Part shown: in pieces, positions 1 to 8,265 of the stretch
Numbering within the stretch: position 1 is the stretch's first letter
How the letters are laid out: every line of letters starts with the position of its first letter
Program-made: the position numbers and the translations under genes
The notes under the pieces: model-generated
What the model was told of the DNA's origin: nothing
The model's input: only the letters and a program-made list of their open reading frames with translations
Databases searched by the model: none
From: Sphingobacterium hungaricum
GTDB taxonomy: Bacteria; Bacteroidota; Bacteroidia; Sphingobacteriales; Sphingobacteriaceae
Reading direction: 5' to 3'
NCBI RefSeq assembly: GCF_015210005.1
Contig: NZ_MU158698.1
Span: 1,757,611 to 1,821,610, forward strand
Length of the DNA: 64,000 nucleotides

Positions 1-1
1 T

Positions 2-742
2 GCACAATGGGCAGTTTCGCTTTTGCATTTATTATTTCCGGAACGGAATTCTAAATCGTTCGTAAATGTGGTTGAAGTGAAAGATGCTTTTAATGAATCG
101 AAAGCTGAATTGCTGGATATTTTATTAAAGACAAAAGCCTGCACGGTTTGTGATAATGAAGATATCGCGGAAGAATTTTATCAAAAGCTTCCCGATTTGT
201 ATCAGAAAATGCTGACGGATGCGCATGCTTTGCTGTCTGGCGACCCCGCCGCGAAAAGCATTCGCGAGGTCATTCGGATTTATCCTGGATTTACGGCAAT
301 CGGCATTTATCGCTTGGCGCATGAACTGCAGAAAGTGCAAGTTCCGCTGATTCCAAGAATTTTGACTGAATATGCACATTCAAAAACCGGCATTGATATA
401 CACCCAGGCGCTGTAATCGGCGAAGCATTGTATATTGACCATGGCACAGGATTGGTCATTGGCGAAACTTGTCGCATAGGCAATTATGTCAAATTGTATC
501 AAGGCGTGACTTTAGGTGCATTGAGTGTTGAAAAGGCAATGGCGGATACACAGCGTCATCCGATTATTGAAGACCACGTTATTATTTATGCTGGAGCAAC
601 GATTCTTGGTGGCGAAACAGTCATTGGGCATCATTCCACCATCGGTGGAAATGTGTGGCTGACAAGTAGTATCGAACCTTATACGACTGTTTATCACCAG
701 TCAAATTCAAAATTTATTGATTCTAAACCAACAACAATTTAA
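2..742 (+). CDS. cysE: Serine O-acetyltransferase, 5' end cut by the window
   Basis: Transfers acetyl from acetyl-CoA to L-serine, giving the O-acetylserine used by the next gene; cytoplasmic. The frame is open to the left edge, so the true start lies outside; about 246 residues are visible. The C-terminal half is a left-handed beta-helix of hexapeptide repeats, from 'GIDIHPGAVIG' onward. It contains the 'YIDHGTG' segment, whose Asp and His match the catalytic pair of the family, and 'RHPIIEDHVIIYAGATILGG', the typical acetyl-CoA-side stretch. The stop codon overlaps the cysM start (TAATG), so the two are translationally coupled. The TTG at 23 is only an internal possible start and not a likely one. 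Confidence 0.93.
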   Translation, partial: AQWAVSLLHLLFPERNSKSFVNVVEVKDAFNESKAELLDILLKTKACTVCDNEDIAEEFYQKLPDLYQKMLTDAHALLSGDPAAKSIREVIRIYPGFTAIGIYRLAHELQKVQVPLIPRILTEYAHSKTGIDIHPGAVIGEALYIDHGTGLVIGETCRIGNYVKLYQGVTLGALSVEKAMADTQRHPIIEDHVIIYAGATILGGETVIGHHSTIGGNVWLTSSIEPYTTVYHQSNSKFIDSKPTTI

Positions 743-1614
743 TGGGAAATTTAATCGATGCGATTGGCAATACACCTTTGGTGGAAATAGAACATTTTTC
801 TTTAAAAGAAGGTGTGCGGATTTTTGCGAAGTTAGAAGGGAACAATCCTGGCGGTTCTGTCAAAGACCGCGCTGCGCACAATATGATTTTTTCGGCCATG
901 GAGCGAGGAGAAATTACCAAAGACACCAAATTGATTGAAGCAACTAGCGGAAATACAGGAATTGCTTTGGCAATGATTGCCAGCGTGTATGGATTGAAGC
1001 TGGAATTGGTTATGCCAGAAACATCGACCCGCGAACGTACATTGACGATGGAGGCTTTCGGTGCGGAAGTGACCCTGTTGGAGAACATGGAAATATGCCG
1101 TGATTATGCCGAAGAAAAAGCTACCAAAGGCGATTATTTTATCTTGAATCAATTTTCCAATCCGGATAATTATAAAGCGCATATCAAAACAACGGCTCCT
1201 GAAATCTGGCGCGACACAAAAGGTGAAATCACTCATTTTGTGAGTTCAATGGGAACGACAGGAACCATTATGGGAACATCCATTTTTTTGAAAGAGCAAA
1301 ATCCAGACATCCAGATTGTCGGCTGTCAGCCGACGGAAGAATCTTCTATTCCTGGAATCCGACGCTGGCCTAAAGCTTATTTGCCAAAAATCTACGACGC
1401 TTCGCGCGTAGACCGCATTATTGATATTTCGCAAGCGGATGCGACAAAGAGAACAAGAGAACTTACTCGCAAAGAAGGGATTTTCGCTGGAATGAGTAGC
1501 GGTGGCGCCTTCCATGCTGCTTTGCAATTAGCAGAAGAAATAGATAAAGGCATTATCGTGTTTATTGTCTGCGATAGAGGCGACAGGTATTTAAGCTCGG
1601 ATTTGTTCGGGTAA
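742..1614 (+). CDS. cysM: Cysteine synthase (O-acetylserine sulfhydrylase), CysM type
   Basis: A PLP enzyme that replaces the acetyl group of O-acetylserine with sulfide (or thiosulfate in true CysM) to make cysteine. The 290-residue length is usual. 'GGSVKDRAA' holds the Schiff-base Lys41, and 'TSGNTG' (residues 68-73) is the substrate/PLP loop. The C-terminal 'FIVCDRGDRYLSSDLF' is typical of the CysM branch. It overlaps the cysE stop by one base, a compact two-gene operon covering both last steps of cysteine synthesis. No terminator is obvious downstream. The CysM versus CysK label is from overall look (short form, CDRGDRYLS end). Confidence 0.93.
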   Translation: MGNLIDAIGNTPLVEIEHFSLKEGVRIFAKLEGNNPGGSVKDRAAHNMIFSAMERGEITKDTKLIEATSGNTGIALAMIASVYGLKLELVMPETSTRERTLTMEAFGAEVTLLENMEICRDYAEEKATKGDYFILNQFSNPDNYKAHIKTTAPEIWRDTKGEITHFVSSMGTTGTIMGTSIFLKEQNPDIQIVGCQPTEESSIPGIRRWPKAYLPKIYDASRVDRIIDISQADATKRTRELTRKEGIFAGMSSGGAFHAALQLAEEIDKGIIVFIVCDRGDRYLSSDLFG

Positions 1615-1803
1615 AGAAAGTAAAAATTAAAAATTAAAAATTCAAAAAGCCTTTCTGAGGAACTAAATTTTATGTGCAAAACTTTTGGAAGATATTGATT
1701 GTAAAGTGCTAATTGATTTTTTTATTCTGTAGGGCCTGAAAAGAGTAAAGTATATAGAATAAAGGTCGGATTATACTTTTTTTTAAAGCCTCGTTAGAGG
1801 CTG

Positions 1804-1965
1804 AATGTTTGTAGAAATAGTTAGGAGGATTAAATGCGTGCCGTAGGTACGCAACCCAATCATAAAGATTTTTATGGTTTTGAAATAAATTGTTGCGTAC
1901 CTACGGCACGCTGATTTTATTGCGCATTCTTTTCCTACAAACATTTTGCTCCTACGGAGCAAAAT
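1804..1965. repeat. Nested palindromic REP-like element, unit 1
   Basis: Three inverted repeats sit together. Outer 11-bp perfect arms lie at 1804-1814 and 1935-1945. Inner 20-bp perfect arms lie at 1836-1855 and 1892-1911 (words GTGCCGTAGGTACGCAAC / GTTGCGTACCTACGGCAC) around a 36-nt loop. A separate 10-bp hairpin, ATTTTGCTCC-tac-GGAGCAAAAT, lies at 1943-1965. There is no coding potential. The CCGTAGGTACG / CTACGGAGC words resemble intergenic REP-like repeats of Bacteroidota that are mobilised by RAYT-type transposases; that link is from memory. The arms are seen directly. Confidence 0.75.
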
Positions 1966-1997
1966 CAGAAGCAATAGAGTTTCCAGTCAATGTGTCC

Positions 1998-2147
1998 TAG
2001 GCATAACCGCTTTGTAGCAAAACAACCCAGCATAATATATTATGCTTTAGACAGTGCCCATTTCTGCTGAGGCGCATACCTACGGCAAGCAATTATTAAC
2101 GGAATAATAGAACTATAAAGCGGTTATTCCTATGGAGCGATATCGCT
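1998..2147. repeat. Nested palindromic REP-like element, unit 2
   Basis: A second unit with the same architecture but different sequence. The outer 20-bp arms at 1998-2017 and 2113-2132 match at 18 of 20 positions (word TAACCGCTTT / AAAGCGGTTA). Inside lies an 18-bp perfect palindrome (2029-2046, AGCATAATATATTATGCT). A 12-bp perfect palindrome, AGCGATATCGCT, lies at 2136-2147. The word CCTACGGCA at 2079-2090 is shared with unit 1. Together the two units fill most of the 623-bp gap between cysM and the next gene. Confidence 0.65.
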
Positions 2148-2237
2148 ACTTTTAGCCAGTATTAATTCTGTCATTGCTAGTGATTAGAAAGTCTTTTCGA
2201 TTTTCTTGTATTATTGCTGTCTAAGCTAGTCAGCTTT

Positions 2238-2921
2238 CTATTCCCTGCTCCAGATTTCATAAATAGGATCGCCTTTAGAACTTTTTCCGCTGTGATGCCA
2301 TTGTCCATCTTTAAGCTCTCCCTTAAATGCTAATTCAGCGCCGACGCGGGAATTATCTCTCGAAAAGAAAATAATTGTTTCCGCATAGGTGGAATTTGAA
2401 AATTTGTAGGTTCCGCCACCGGTGCCGTAGAATCCTTTTTCGGCGGGGTTAATAGCAATCCATTGGAAATATCCATCTACTAACAATTTGATGGTTTTGC
2501 GGTCACCTCTTTGTATCGTAGAAACGGTTCCATTTTGATCACGTCCAGTAATTCTCCAAAGACCATCTAAATCTTGTTTTTTGTTAGCTTGTTTGACCCA
2601 AGTCAAGTTATTGGCTTTGATGTTTTTGCCATCCATTTCTATCGGGATAGCAACTTGTTGGCCAACTTTTTCTTTATCCTTATCATTGAATTCCACTTGA
2701 ATTTGAAGTTGATTGTTCGCTAATAAAATCGGACCGCCCCATGTATTGAAGTATTCTTTGTCTTTGTACGAAATAAATGAACTGTAACCATCAATCACCA
2801 ACAAAAGCTCGTGGTTTCCGTTGTTTTTCGCATGGTAGACTCCAGTTAGGTTTGGGGCTGTTTGTGCGTAGGTCGTTATCGAAAATGCGATCGATAAAAA
2901 CAGGATTAAAATCTTTTTCAT
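2238..2921 (-). CDS. Secreted protein of unknown function with two internal repeats
   Basis: 227 residues with an N-terminal Sec signal peptide ending near 'TTYAQ'. The mature part seems to contain two related units of about 95 residues. Unit A begins 'LTGVYHAKNNGNHELLLVIDG' and unit B begins 'LDGLWRITGRDQNG'. Both run through a 'LLVIDGY / LLVDGYFQWI' strand, an F/Y-N-T/G-GG turn, and an 'ELAFKGEL'-like strand, suggesting lipocalin-like beta folds. I do not recognise a named function. It stands alone between the palindrome cluster and the divergent rlmI. Confidence 0.8.
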   Translation of the reverse strand: MKKILILFLSIAFSITTYAQTAPNLTGVYHAKNNGNHELLLVIDGYSSFISYKDKEYFNTWGGPILLANNQLQIQVEFNDKDKEKVGQQVAIPIEMDGKNIKANNLTWVKQANKKQDLDGLWRITGRDQNGTVSTIQRGDRKTIKLLVDGYFQWIAINPAEKGFYGTGGGTYKFSNSTYAETIIFFSRDNSRVGAELAFKGELKDGQWHHSGKSSKGDPIYEIWSRE

Positions 2922-3052
2922 ATGCCTAATTTTTGTTTAGTAAAGCCCACATTACTTCTAAAAGTACTAAAAATAAATTAAACGATTGATTTGTAATTCG
3001 ATGGGAAGAAAAAAACAGGAAATAAAATCCAGATTTTTTCTGCTCAAAAACT

Positions 3053-3060
3053 TACTTTTG
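3053..3060 (+). promoter_or_regulatory. -7 promoter element for rlmI
   Basis: TACTTTTG matches the Bacteroidota -7 consensus TAnnTTTG exactly and ends 5 bases before the ATG at 3066. The transcript would therefore be leaderless or nearly so. The -33 element is unclear (only a T-run at 3034-3039). Confidence 0.5.
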
Positions 3061-3065
3061 CGCTA

Positions 3066-4250
3066 ATGAAAAAAGTTTTTCTAAATAAAGGCAAAGATAA
3101 AGCTGCTTGGCAATTGCATCCTTGGGTGTTTTCTGGAGCTATACAGTATGTCACAGAAAGTCCTGAAAATGGCGAGTTGGTAGCAGTTCACAATAACGAT
3201 AAAGAATTTATAGCCTATGGACTGTACCATGGAAGTTCCAGAGTAGCGGTTCGTTTGTTGGAGTGGCATCCTGATCAGGAAGTTACCGAAGCCTGGTGGC
3301 GACAAAAGGTAGCTAGCGCTTTGTCAGCAAGGGCGAGGCTTTTGAAAGAAAATAACAATACATGCCGTTTGGTATTTGCGGAAGCTGATTTTCTTCCAGG
3401 TTTAATTGTTGACAAATATGCCGATTACCTGGTGATGCAGATACATGCTGCAGGATTGGAAAAAGTAAAAGACATTATTGTCGATGAATTGGTGAAGTTG
3501 ATTTCACCGAAAGGGATATATGAACGAAGTGATTTAAAATCTAGAGAATACGAAGGTCTTCCGGACAACAATGGGTTAGTTTACGGCGAAAACCCACCAG
3601 AATTCCTTCCGATCATTGAGAACGGAATTCAATACGAAGTCAATATTGCCGAAGGACAGAAATCGGGGTTTTATTGCGATCAGCGTGAAAATCGTTTTCT
3701 AACGGCGCAATATGTAGAAGAAAAACGTGTTTTGGATTGTTTTTCGTACTCGGGCGGCTTTACATTAAATGCATTTGCGCAGCGCGCAAAAGAAGTTTGG
3801 GCGGTCGATAGTTCGGCTTTAGCTATTGAAACTCTTCATAAAAATGTGGCATTGAATAATTTTGATGCGTCGAAATTAAAAACTGTTCAGTCAGACGTAA
3901 ATAAATATTTGCGCGAATTGTATGATGCGAATGAGAAATTTGACCTGATTGTTTTGGATCCTCCAAAATATGCACCTTCGCGTTCTTCATTAGAAAAAGC
4001 TTCTCGGGCGTATAAAGATTTAAATCGACGTGGTCTTTTGTTGCTGGAAAAAGGGGGCTTGCTAGCAACTTTTTCATGCTCAGGCGCAATGGATATCGAT
4101 ACGTTTAAGCAAGTTTTAGCTTGGGCCGCCTTGGATGCGGGAAAAGAAATCCAGTTTATCCGTCAGTTTAACCAACCTGAAGATCATCCTGTGCGTGCTT
4201 CGTTTCCTGAAGGAGAATACCTGAAAGGTTTACTGGTGCGGGTTTGTTAG
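3066..4250 (+). CDS. rlmI: 23S rRNA m5C methyltransferase, RlmI family
   Basis: Class I SAM-dependent methyltransferase (394 residues) that methylates a cytosine of 23S rRNA (C1962 in E. coli for RlmI). The N-terminal ~75 residues have a PUA-like RNA-binding look ('LHPWVFSGAIQ'). The Rossmann domain carries 'VLDCFSYSGGFTLNAF' (SAM motif I, about 223-238) and 'DLIVLDPPKYAPSR' (motif IV). 'FSCSGAMD' holds the candidate catalytic cysteine. The start is fixed by the promoter ending 5 bases upstream. It converges with the SGNH hydrolase gene on a shared terminator. Confidence 0.88.
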   Translation: MKKVFLNKGKDKAAWQLHPWVFSGAIQYVTESPENGELVAVHNNDKEFIAYGLYHGSSRVAVRLLEWHPDQEVTEAWWRQKVASALSARARLLKENNNTCRLVFAEADFLPGLIVDKYADYLVMQIHAAGLEKVKDIIVDELVKLISPKGIYERSDLKSREYEGLPDNNGLVYGENPPEFLPIIENGIQYEVNIAEGQKSGFYCDQRENRFLTAQYVEEKRVLDCFSYSGGFTLNAFAQRAKEVWAVDSSALAIETLHKNVALNNFDASKLKTVQSDVNKYLRELYDANEKFDLIVLDPPKYAPSRSSLEKASRAYKDLNRRGLLLLEKGGLLATFSCSGAMDIDTFKQVLAWAALDAGKEIQFIRQFNQPEDHPVRASFPEGEYLKGLLVRVC

Positions 4251-4271
4251 AAGGGAGTAGGTTGCAAAAGC

Positions 4272-4305
4272 AAAAAAGAGATAGCCGATCGGCTATCTCT
4301 TTTTT
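4272..4305. terminator. Bidirectional intrinsic terminator
   Basis: A perfect 34-bp palindrome: A6 + GAGATAGCCGA followed by its complement and T6. It lies between the convergent rlmI and SGNH hydrolase genes and serves both strands. Confidence 0.9.
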
Positions 4306-4310
4306 GTTAT

Positions 4311-5072
4311 TTATTCATTTGGCATTTTAAACGCATTTAATATAGATTCAGCCATTAAGTTTGAACCTGCCAAGGAGGTATGTATACCATCCGTTGTCCA
4401 ATAATCGCCAGCAGCTCTTTTTAAAGACCCGTTAAATATATTCTGATAAGGAATAAATCGTGCTTTATATTCTTTGGCAATTTCTCTAGTTACTTCTTGA
4501 TAAGCCGGAAACGCAGGATACCAAGTTCCAGTTACATGTTTTACATCTTTTAAACCGAAAGGTTCGCCTATAATCAATTTGACATCGGGAAGATTCTTCA
4601 ACGTTTCATCCAGCAGTTTTTGGTATTGGCTTTTGAACGCTGCGGGTGTATTCTGCGCATTGCTGTCCATCGTTCTCCAAAAGTCATTCACTCCAATTAA
4701 GATGCTCAAGATCGTTGGCTTCAAATCAAGGGTATCCGTTTGCCAACGATTTAATAAATCTGGAACACGATTACCTGATATGCCGCGATTGTAGACTTTG
4801 ATGTTGTTTTTTGCGAATTTGTTCAACAGATGGCTTGCCGCAATTTGCGCGTACCCATTGCCAAAGGCACCAGTCTGATTAGGGTTTAAATTATTTTTGT
4901 CGCGTCCGCTGTCTGTAATGGAATCTCCTTGAAACAGAATAATATCGTTATCACGAACGCTGATCTTGTTAAAAAGATCCTCATTGGTCAATGCTTGAAC
5001 TGAATTTGCGCCTAAAACTGTGGCGCCCACAGTTACTAAACTTTTGGTAATAAAATCTCTTCTTGTGCTCAT
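4311..5072 (-). CDS. Exported SGNH/GDSL-family hydrolase
   Basis: A serine esterase/lipase or acetylesterase fold of 253 residues. The four family blocks are visible: 'FQGDSITDSG' (nucleophile Ser), 'NRGISGNRV' (Gly), 'LIGVNDFW' (Asn), and 'DGIHTSLAG' (catalytic Asp and His). The start at 5072 gives 'STRRDFITKSLVTVG...', a twin-arginine type signal (RRxF) ending near 'NSVQA'; the upstream possible start at 5111 would bury it behind 13 residues. Similar proteins deacetylate polysaccharides, but the substrate here is unknown. It lies 32 bp after the aminotransferase on the same strand. Confidence 0.85.
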   Translation of the reverse strand: MSTRRDFITKSLVTVGATVLGANSVQALTNEDLFNKISVRDNDIILFQGDSITDSGRDKNNLNPNQTGAFGNGYAQIAASHLLNKFAKNNIKVYNRGISGNRVPDLLNRWQTDTLDLKPTILSILIGVNDFWRTMDSNAQNTPAAFKSQYQKLLDETLKNLPDVKLIIGEPFGLKDVKHVTGTWYPAFPAYQEVTREIAKEYKARFIPYQNIFNGSLKRAAGDYWTTDGIHTSLAGSNLMAESILNAFKMPNE

Positions 5073-5104
5073 TGATATAGGTTTGAGATGTAAATATAAC
5101 TTTT

Positions 5105-6292
5105 TTAGCAAAACGTTTCAATAGCTTCTAAAATTATCTCACAAGCGATTTTTATTTCATCCGCTGATATGGTCAAAGGAGGTGCGATTCGCAAGGCAGT
5201 TTCACAATGCAAATACCAGTCAATCATCAATCCTTTTGCTGCGCAATAACTGCTGACTTGATAGACTTGGTCAAAATTTTCCAACTGAATGCACATCATC
5301 AGACCTAATCCTCGGATTTCTTGGATTTTCGGATGGTCCAACTGTTTGCGGAATAACTGAGCTTTGTGTTCCACTTGTTCCAGCAAGTTTTCATCTTGAA
5401 TAACCTGAAGGGAAGCCATTGCGGCAGCGCAAGAAACCGGATGTCCGCCGAATGTCGTGATGTGGCCAAGCATTGGATTGTCCTTGATTACGTCCATGAT
5501 TTCTTTGCTGGCAACAAATGCACCTAAAGGCATACCGCCACCAATTCCTTTCGCCAGAAGCAAAATATCCGGAACGATACCGAAATGTTCGAACACAAAT
5601 AATTTTCCGGTACGGCCAAAACCAGTCTGGATTTCATCGAAAATCAATAATGTTCCATGGTCTGTGCAAGTTTGGCGAAGTGCCTGCATAAATTCCAATG
5701 TCGGAACCCGAACGCCGGCTTCGCCTTGTATCGCTTCGATTACCACCGCTGCGGTTTGATCCGTTATTTTTGTTAAAGAATCAAGGTCATTGAATTTGAT
5801 AAAATCAATTTCCGGAAGCAATGGGGCATAGGCTTTTTGAAACTCTGGATTTCCAATCAAACTTAAAGCACCTTGCGTGCTGCCGTGATAGGCTTTTTCA
5901 GCGCCTAAAATTTGCCTTCTGCCAGTATATTTTTTTGCAATTTTCATGGCGCCCTCAACAGCTTCTGTTCCGCTGTTGGTGAAGTAAACGGATTGGAAAC
6001 TAGCTGGCAATGTTTCTAAAAGACGTTGAGCAAACTCTACTTGAGGAGCTTGCACATATTCACCGTAAACGGTAACATGCAAATACTTGTCCAGTTGATT
6101 TTTAATGGCTTCAATGACTTTCGGATGCCGATGGCCAATGTTGCTCACGTTAAATCCAGAAACTAGGTCTATGTACTTCTCGCCATTTGGGCCAAATAAA
6201 TAAATACCCTCAGCTTTTACGATTTCAAAAAGTCTGGGGGAATTCGATGTTTGCGCTAAATTATTTAGAAATAATTCTCTGTTGCTAATCAT
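5105..6292 (-). CDS. Class III PLP-dependent aminotransferase
   Basis: 395 residues, fold type I transaminase of the acetylornithine/ornithine/4-aminobutyrate branch. Landmarks are 'NSGTEAVEGAMKIAKKYTGR' (PLP phosphate loop and substrate region), 'LLIFDEIQTGFGRTG' (the D that contacts the PLP ring nitrogen) and 'LLLAKGIGGGMPLGA' (Schiff-base Lys). No arginine-synthesis genes are nearby, so the substrate cannot be named. It is followed on the same strand by the SGNH hydrolase. Confidence 0.85.
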   Translation of the reverse strand: MISNRELFLNNLAQTSNSPRLFEIVKAEGIYLFGPNGEKYIDLVSGFNVSNIGHRHPKVIEAIKNQLDKYLHVTVYGEYVQAPQVEFAQRLLETLPASFQSVYFTNSGTEAVEGAMKIAKKYTGRRQILGAEKAYHGSTQGALSLIGNPEFQKAYAPLLPEIDFIKFNDLDSLTKITDQTAAVVIEAIQGEAGVRVPTLEFMQALRQTCTDHGTLLIFDEIQTGFGRTGKLFVFEHFGIVPDILLLAKGIGGGMPLGAFVASKEIMDVIKDNPMLGHITTFGGHPVSCAAAMASLQVIQDENLLEQVEHKAQLFRKQLDHPKIQEIRGLGLMMCIQLENFDQVYQVSSYCAAKGLMIDWYLHCETALRIAPPLTISADEIKIACEIILEAIETFC

Positions 6293-6323
6293 AGAACGAA
6301 AGTAAGGGATATTTTATAAAAGA

Positions 6324-6347
6324 AAAAGAAGCTGTAAAGCTTCTTTT
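6324..6347 (-). terminator. Terminator of the sigma-factor operon
   Basis: Ten-bp arms (AAAAGAAGCT / AGCTTCTTTT) with a 4-nt loop, followed on the minus strand by TCTTTT. The stem overlaps the stop codon of the gene at 6346-6801. Confidence 0.75.
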
Positions 6348-6801
6348 ATTTGTTTTTATCTTTTCTGTTTTGCAATTCCTGTCGAAGCATGCTTCTAAAT
6401 TCTTGCTCGACGACAAAAAATTGCGATGCACGGGACGAACCGATAACCTGGCTATATTTTGTGCGGTATTCTTTTTTTATTTCAACTTCTCTGGCGTCAA
6501 ATTCGATAACATCGTTTGATGAAGATCGGTTGAATGAATTGCTGTTTGACTTGTTGCTGTTAACCGTTTTTGTTTTTGCAGAATTTAGCGCCCAAATTTC
6601 TTTCGAGTACTGATTGTAAATCGGGATGAATTTTTGAGTTTCCGCAGGAGTCAACTTTAACTGCTTGATGATATAGGCAATCTTTTCGTTTTCTATTTGT
6701 GAAAACCGATCCTCTCTACCACCAGATTCTTGTTGTGCGAATGCAGCAAAACTCGTGAAAATAAATATGCAGATTATTAGTAAATTCTTTACTTGCAACA
6801 T
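6346..6801 (-). CDS. Small exported protein, Spy/CpxP-like, linked to an ECF sigma factor
   Basis: 151 residues with a signal peptide ending 'AAFAQQ'. The mature part is helical and charged. It contains 'KIAYIIKQLKLTPAETQKFIPIYNQYSKEI', which resembles the LTxxQ-type helical hairpin of periplasmic Spy/CpxP proteins. There follows a Ser/Asn-rich linker and a second helix region ('EVEIKKEYRTKYSQVIG'). Its start overlaps the stop of the upstream membrane-protein gene by one base (shared A at 6801), so it is the last member of the sigma-factor set. Role inferred: extracytoplasmic sensing or buffering for that sigma system. Confidence 0.75.
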   Translation of the reverse strand: MLQVKNLLIICIFIFTSFAAFAQQESGGREDRFSQIENEKIAYIIKQLKLTPAETQKFIPIYNQYSKEIWALNSAKTKTVNSNKSNSNSFNRSSSNDVIEFDAREVEIKKEYRTKYSQVIGSSRASQFFVVEQEFRSMLRQELQNRKDKNK

Positions 6802-7682
6802 TATAACATATAATTTAAATAATCTTCGATGTCTTTTTCTTTCACATTCTCACAAATCCCGTCTTCATCATGCGCATGTGTGCTATGATCTTCTTGAATT
6901 TCCTCATTGTAATTTGAAAAGAAAATTAAATCTTCTGCATCTCCTGATTGCGCCAAATAATTTGCAATCTCCTCGTCAGGGATTTCTGATAATTCAGTGT
7001 TGTCTGTTGCGGCTGTAAGCGTTGGCTGATCTGTAGAATTCAGGTATGAATAAGAACCAATACCTAAAATAGAAACCAAACAAGCTGCAGCGACATACTT
7101 ACTCCATTTTCTGTAAACAGAAATCTTACGAACAGGCGTCTCTTCTTGTTGATTCGGAACAAATTCTACAACGTTATCTTCCTTGATTTTAGCAAGAATC
7201 GAAACTTTGGCGTTTTCGAAATAAGCTGCGGGAACAGAAAAGCCATCTTCTTCAACGCTGTCCAATCCTTTATCTTCTTCAATAGCGTTCATAATGCGCG
7301 ACTGAAGTGTGTTAAAATAATTTGGAGCTGTTTGGAAAACGATTTCTTCAGGGGACTGGATCGATTCAATTTTCACCTGACCAAGAATTGCTTGTTGCGC
7401 ATTTTCGAAATAATCAGCTGGAGTTGTGAAACCAGTTTTCCTAAAAATGCCATCTTTCTTGATTTCCATTTTCAATACGGAGGACAAGCCTTCGAAATAA
7501 CCTGTTGGAACGGTAAATGGATTTGATTCTGGATCTGTTTTTGCAGTTAACTTCACAATAGATTGTATATTTCCTGCTAAATCGGAGAAATAGTTTTCTG
7601 GCACGGAAAAAGGATTTTCACGAAAAGAATCCGGAAGATTTTTATCTCCCTCCTGACCGAAATATGTGCTATTTTCCTTCAT
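6801..7682 (-). CDS. Single-pass membrane protein with five 'FxVPxxYF' repeats, probable anti-sigma partner
   Basis: 293 residues. The cytoplasmic N-terminal ~190 residues contain five copies of a roughly 30-residue repeat with core [P/G]FxxPxxYF. Their YF pairs sit at about residues 31, 62, 91, 122 and 154, each followed by a short amphipathic helix (e.g. 'YFENAKVSILAKI'). One transmembrane helix follows (about 196-213, 'YVAAACLVSILGIGSYSYL'). The acidic outer C-terminus is rich in His/Asp ('HSTHAHDEDGI'). It lies 34 bp after the ECF sigma gene, the usual place of an anti-sigma factor, but I see no zinc-binding (ZAS) HxxxCxxC motif. Function inferred from position and topology. Confidence 0.75.
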   Translation of the reverse strand: MKENSTYFGQEGDKNLPDSFRENPFSVPENYFSDLAGNIQSIVKLTAKTDPESNPFTVPTGYFEGLSSVLKMEIKKDGIFRKTGFTTPADYFENAQQAILGQVKIESIQSPEEIVFQTAPNYFNTLQSRIMNAIEEDKGLDSVEEDGFSVPAAYFENAKVSILAKIKEDNVVEFVPNQQEETPVRKISVYRKWSKYVAAACLVSILGIGSYSYLNSTDQPTLTAATDNTELSEIPDEEIANYLAQSGDAEDLIFFSNYNEEIQEDHSTHAHDEDGICENVKEKDIEDYLNYML

Positions 7683-7716
7683 AGTAAATCTATAGAGTCC
7701 AATACTTTAAAAAGGT

Positions 7717-8262
7717 TTAATCATTGTTAGCAAAAAAGTTTTCAATCTTTTTCACGGCCAAATGATAAGAAGCTTTTAAGGCCCCAACACTAGTTCCTAA
7801 AATTGATGAAATTTCTTCATATTTCAAATCATCGAAATATTTCATATTAAAAACTAAGCGCTGTTTCTCTGGAAGCGTTAATAACGCTTGCTGAAGTTTT
7901 AATTGCGCAGCATCACCATTAAAATAGGCGGTGTCAGCTAACGTTTCAGAAAGGTATGAAGAATTGTCGTCATCCAGCGAAACATTCTGTTTTTGCTTTT
8001 TCTTGTTTAAAAACGTTATGCATTCATTGGTTGCAATGCGATACAACCAAGTGTATAACTGAGAATCTTCTCTGAATTTTTCAAGATTGCGCCAAACTTT
8101 AATAAAAATATCTTGCACCACATCGTCAGCATCGTCGTGATCCACAACCATGCGTCTTACATGCCAATATATTTTTTGCTGGTATTTAGTAAGAAGAAGC
8201 CCGAAAGCTTCTTCTCGTGTTTTTTCTTCCGCAAATTTTGATATAATCAGGGAATCTTCCAT
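7717..8262 (-). CDS. ECF-type RNA polymerase sigma factor
   Basis: 181 residues. The region 2 signature 'DADDVVQDIFIKVWRNLEKF...LYTWLYRIATNECITFLNKKK' binds core polymerase and the -10-like element. Region 4 is 'LPEKQRLVFNMKYFDDLKYEEISSILGTSVGALKASYHLAVKKI', a helix-turn-helix. The start lies only 3 bases after the transketolase C-subunit stop, so it may be co-transcribed and coupled with carbon metabolism genes. Downstream are its likely membrane partner and a small exported protein. Confidence 0.92.
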   Translation of the reverse strand: MEDSLIISKFAEEKTREEAFGLLLTKYQQKIYWHVRRMVVDHDDADDVVQDIFIKVWRNLEKFREDSQLYTWLYRIATNECITFLNKKKQKQNVSLDDDNSSYLSETLADTAYFNGDAAQLKLQQALLTLPEKQRLVFNMKYFDDLKYEEISSILGTSVGALKASYHLAVKKIENFFANND

Positions 8263-8265
8263 AGT

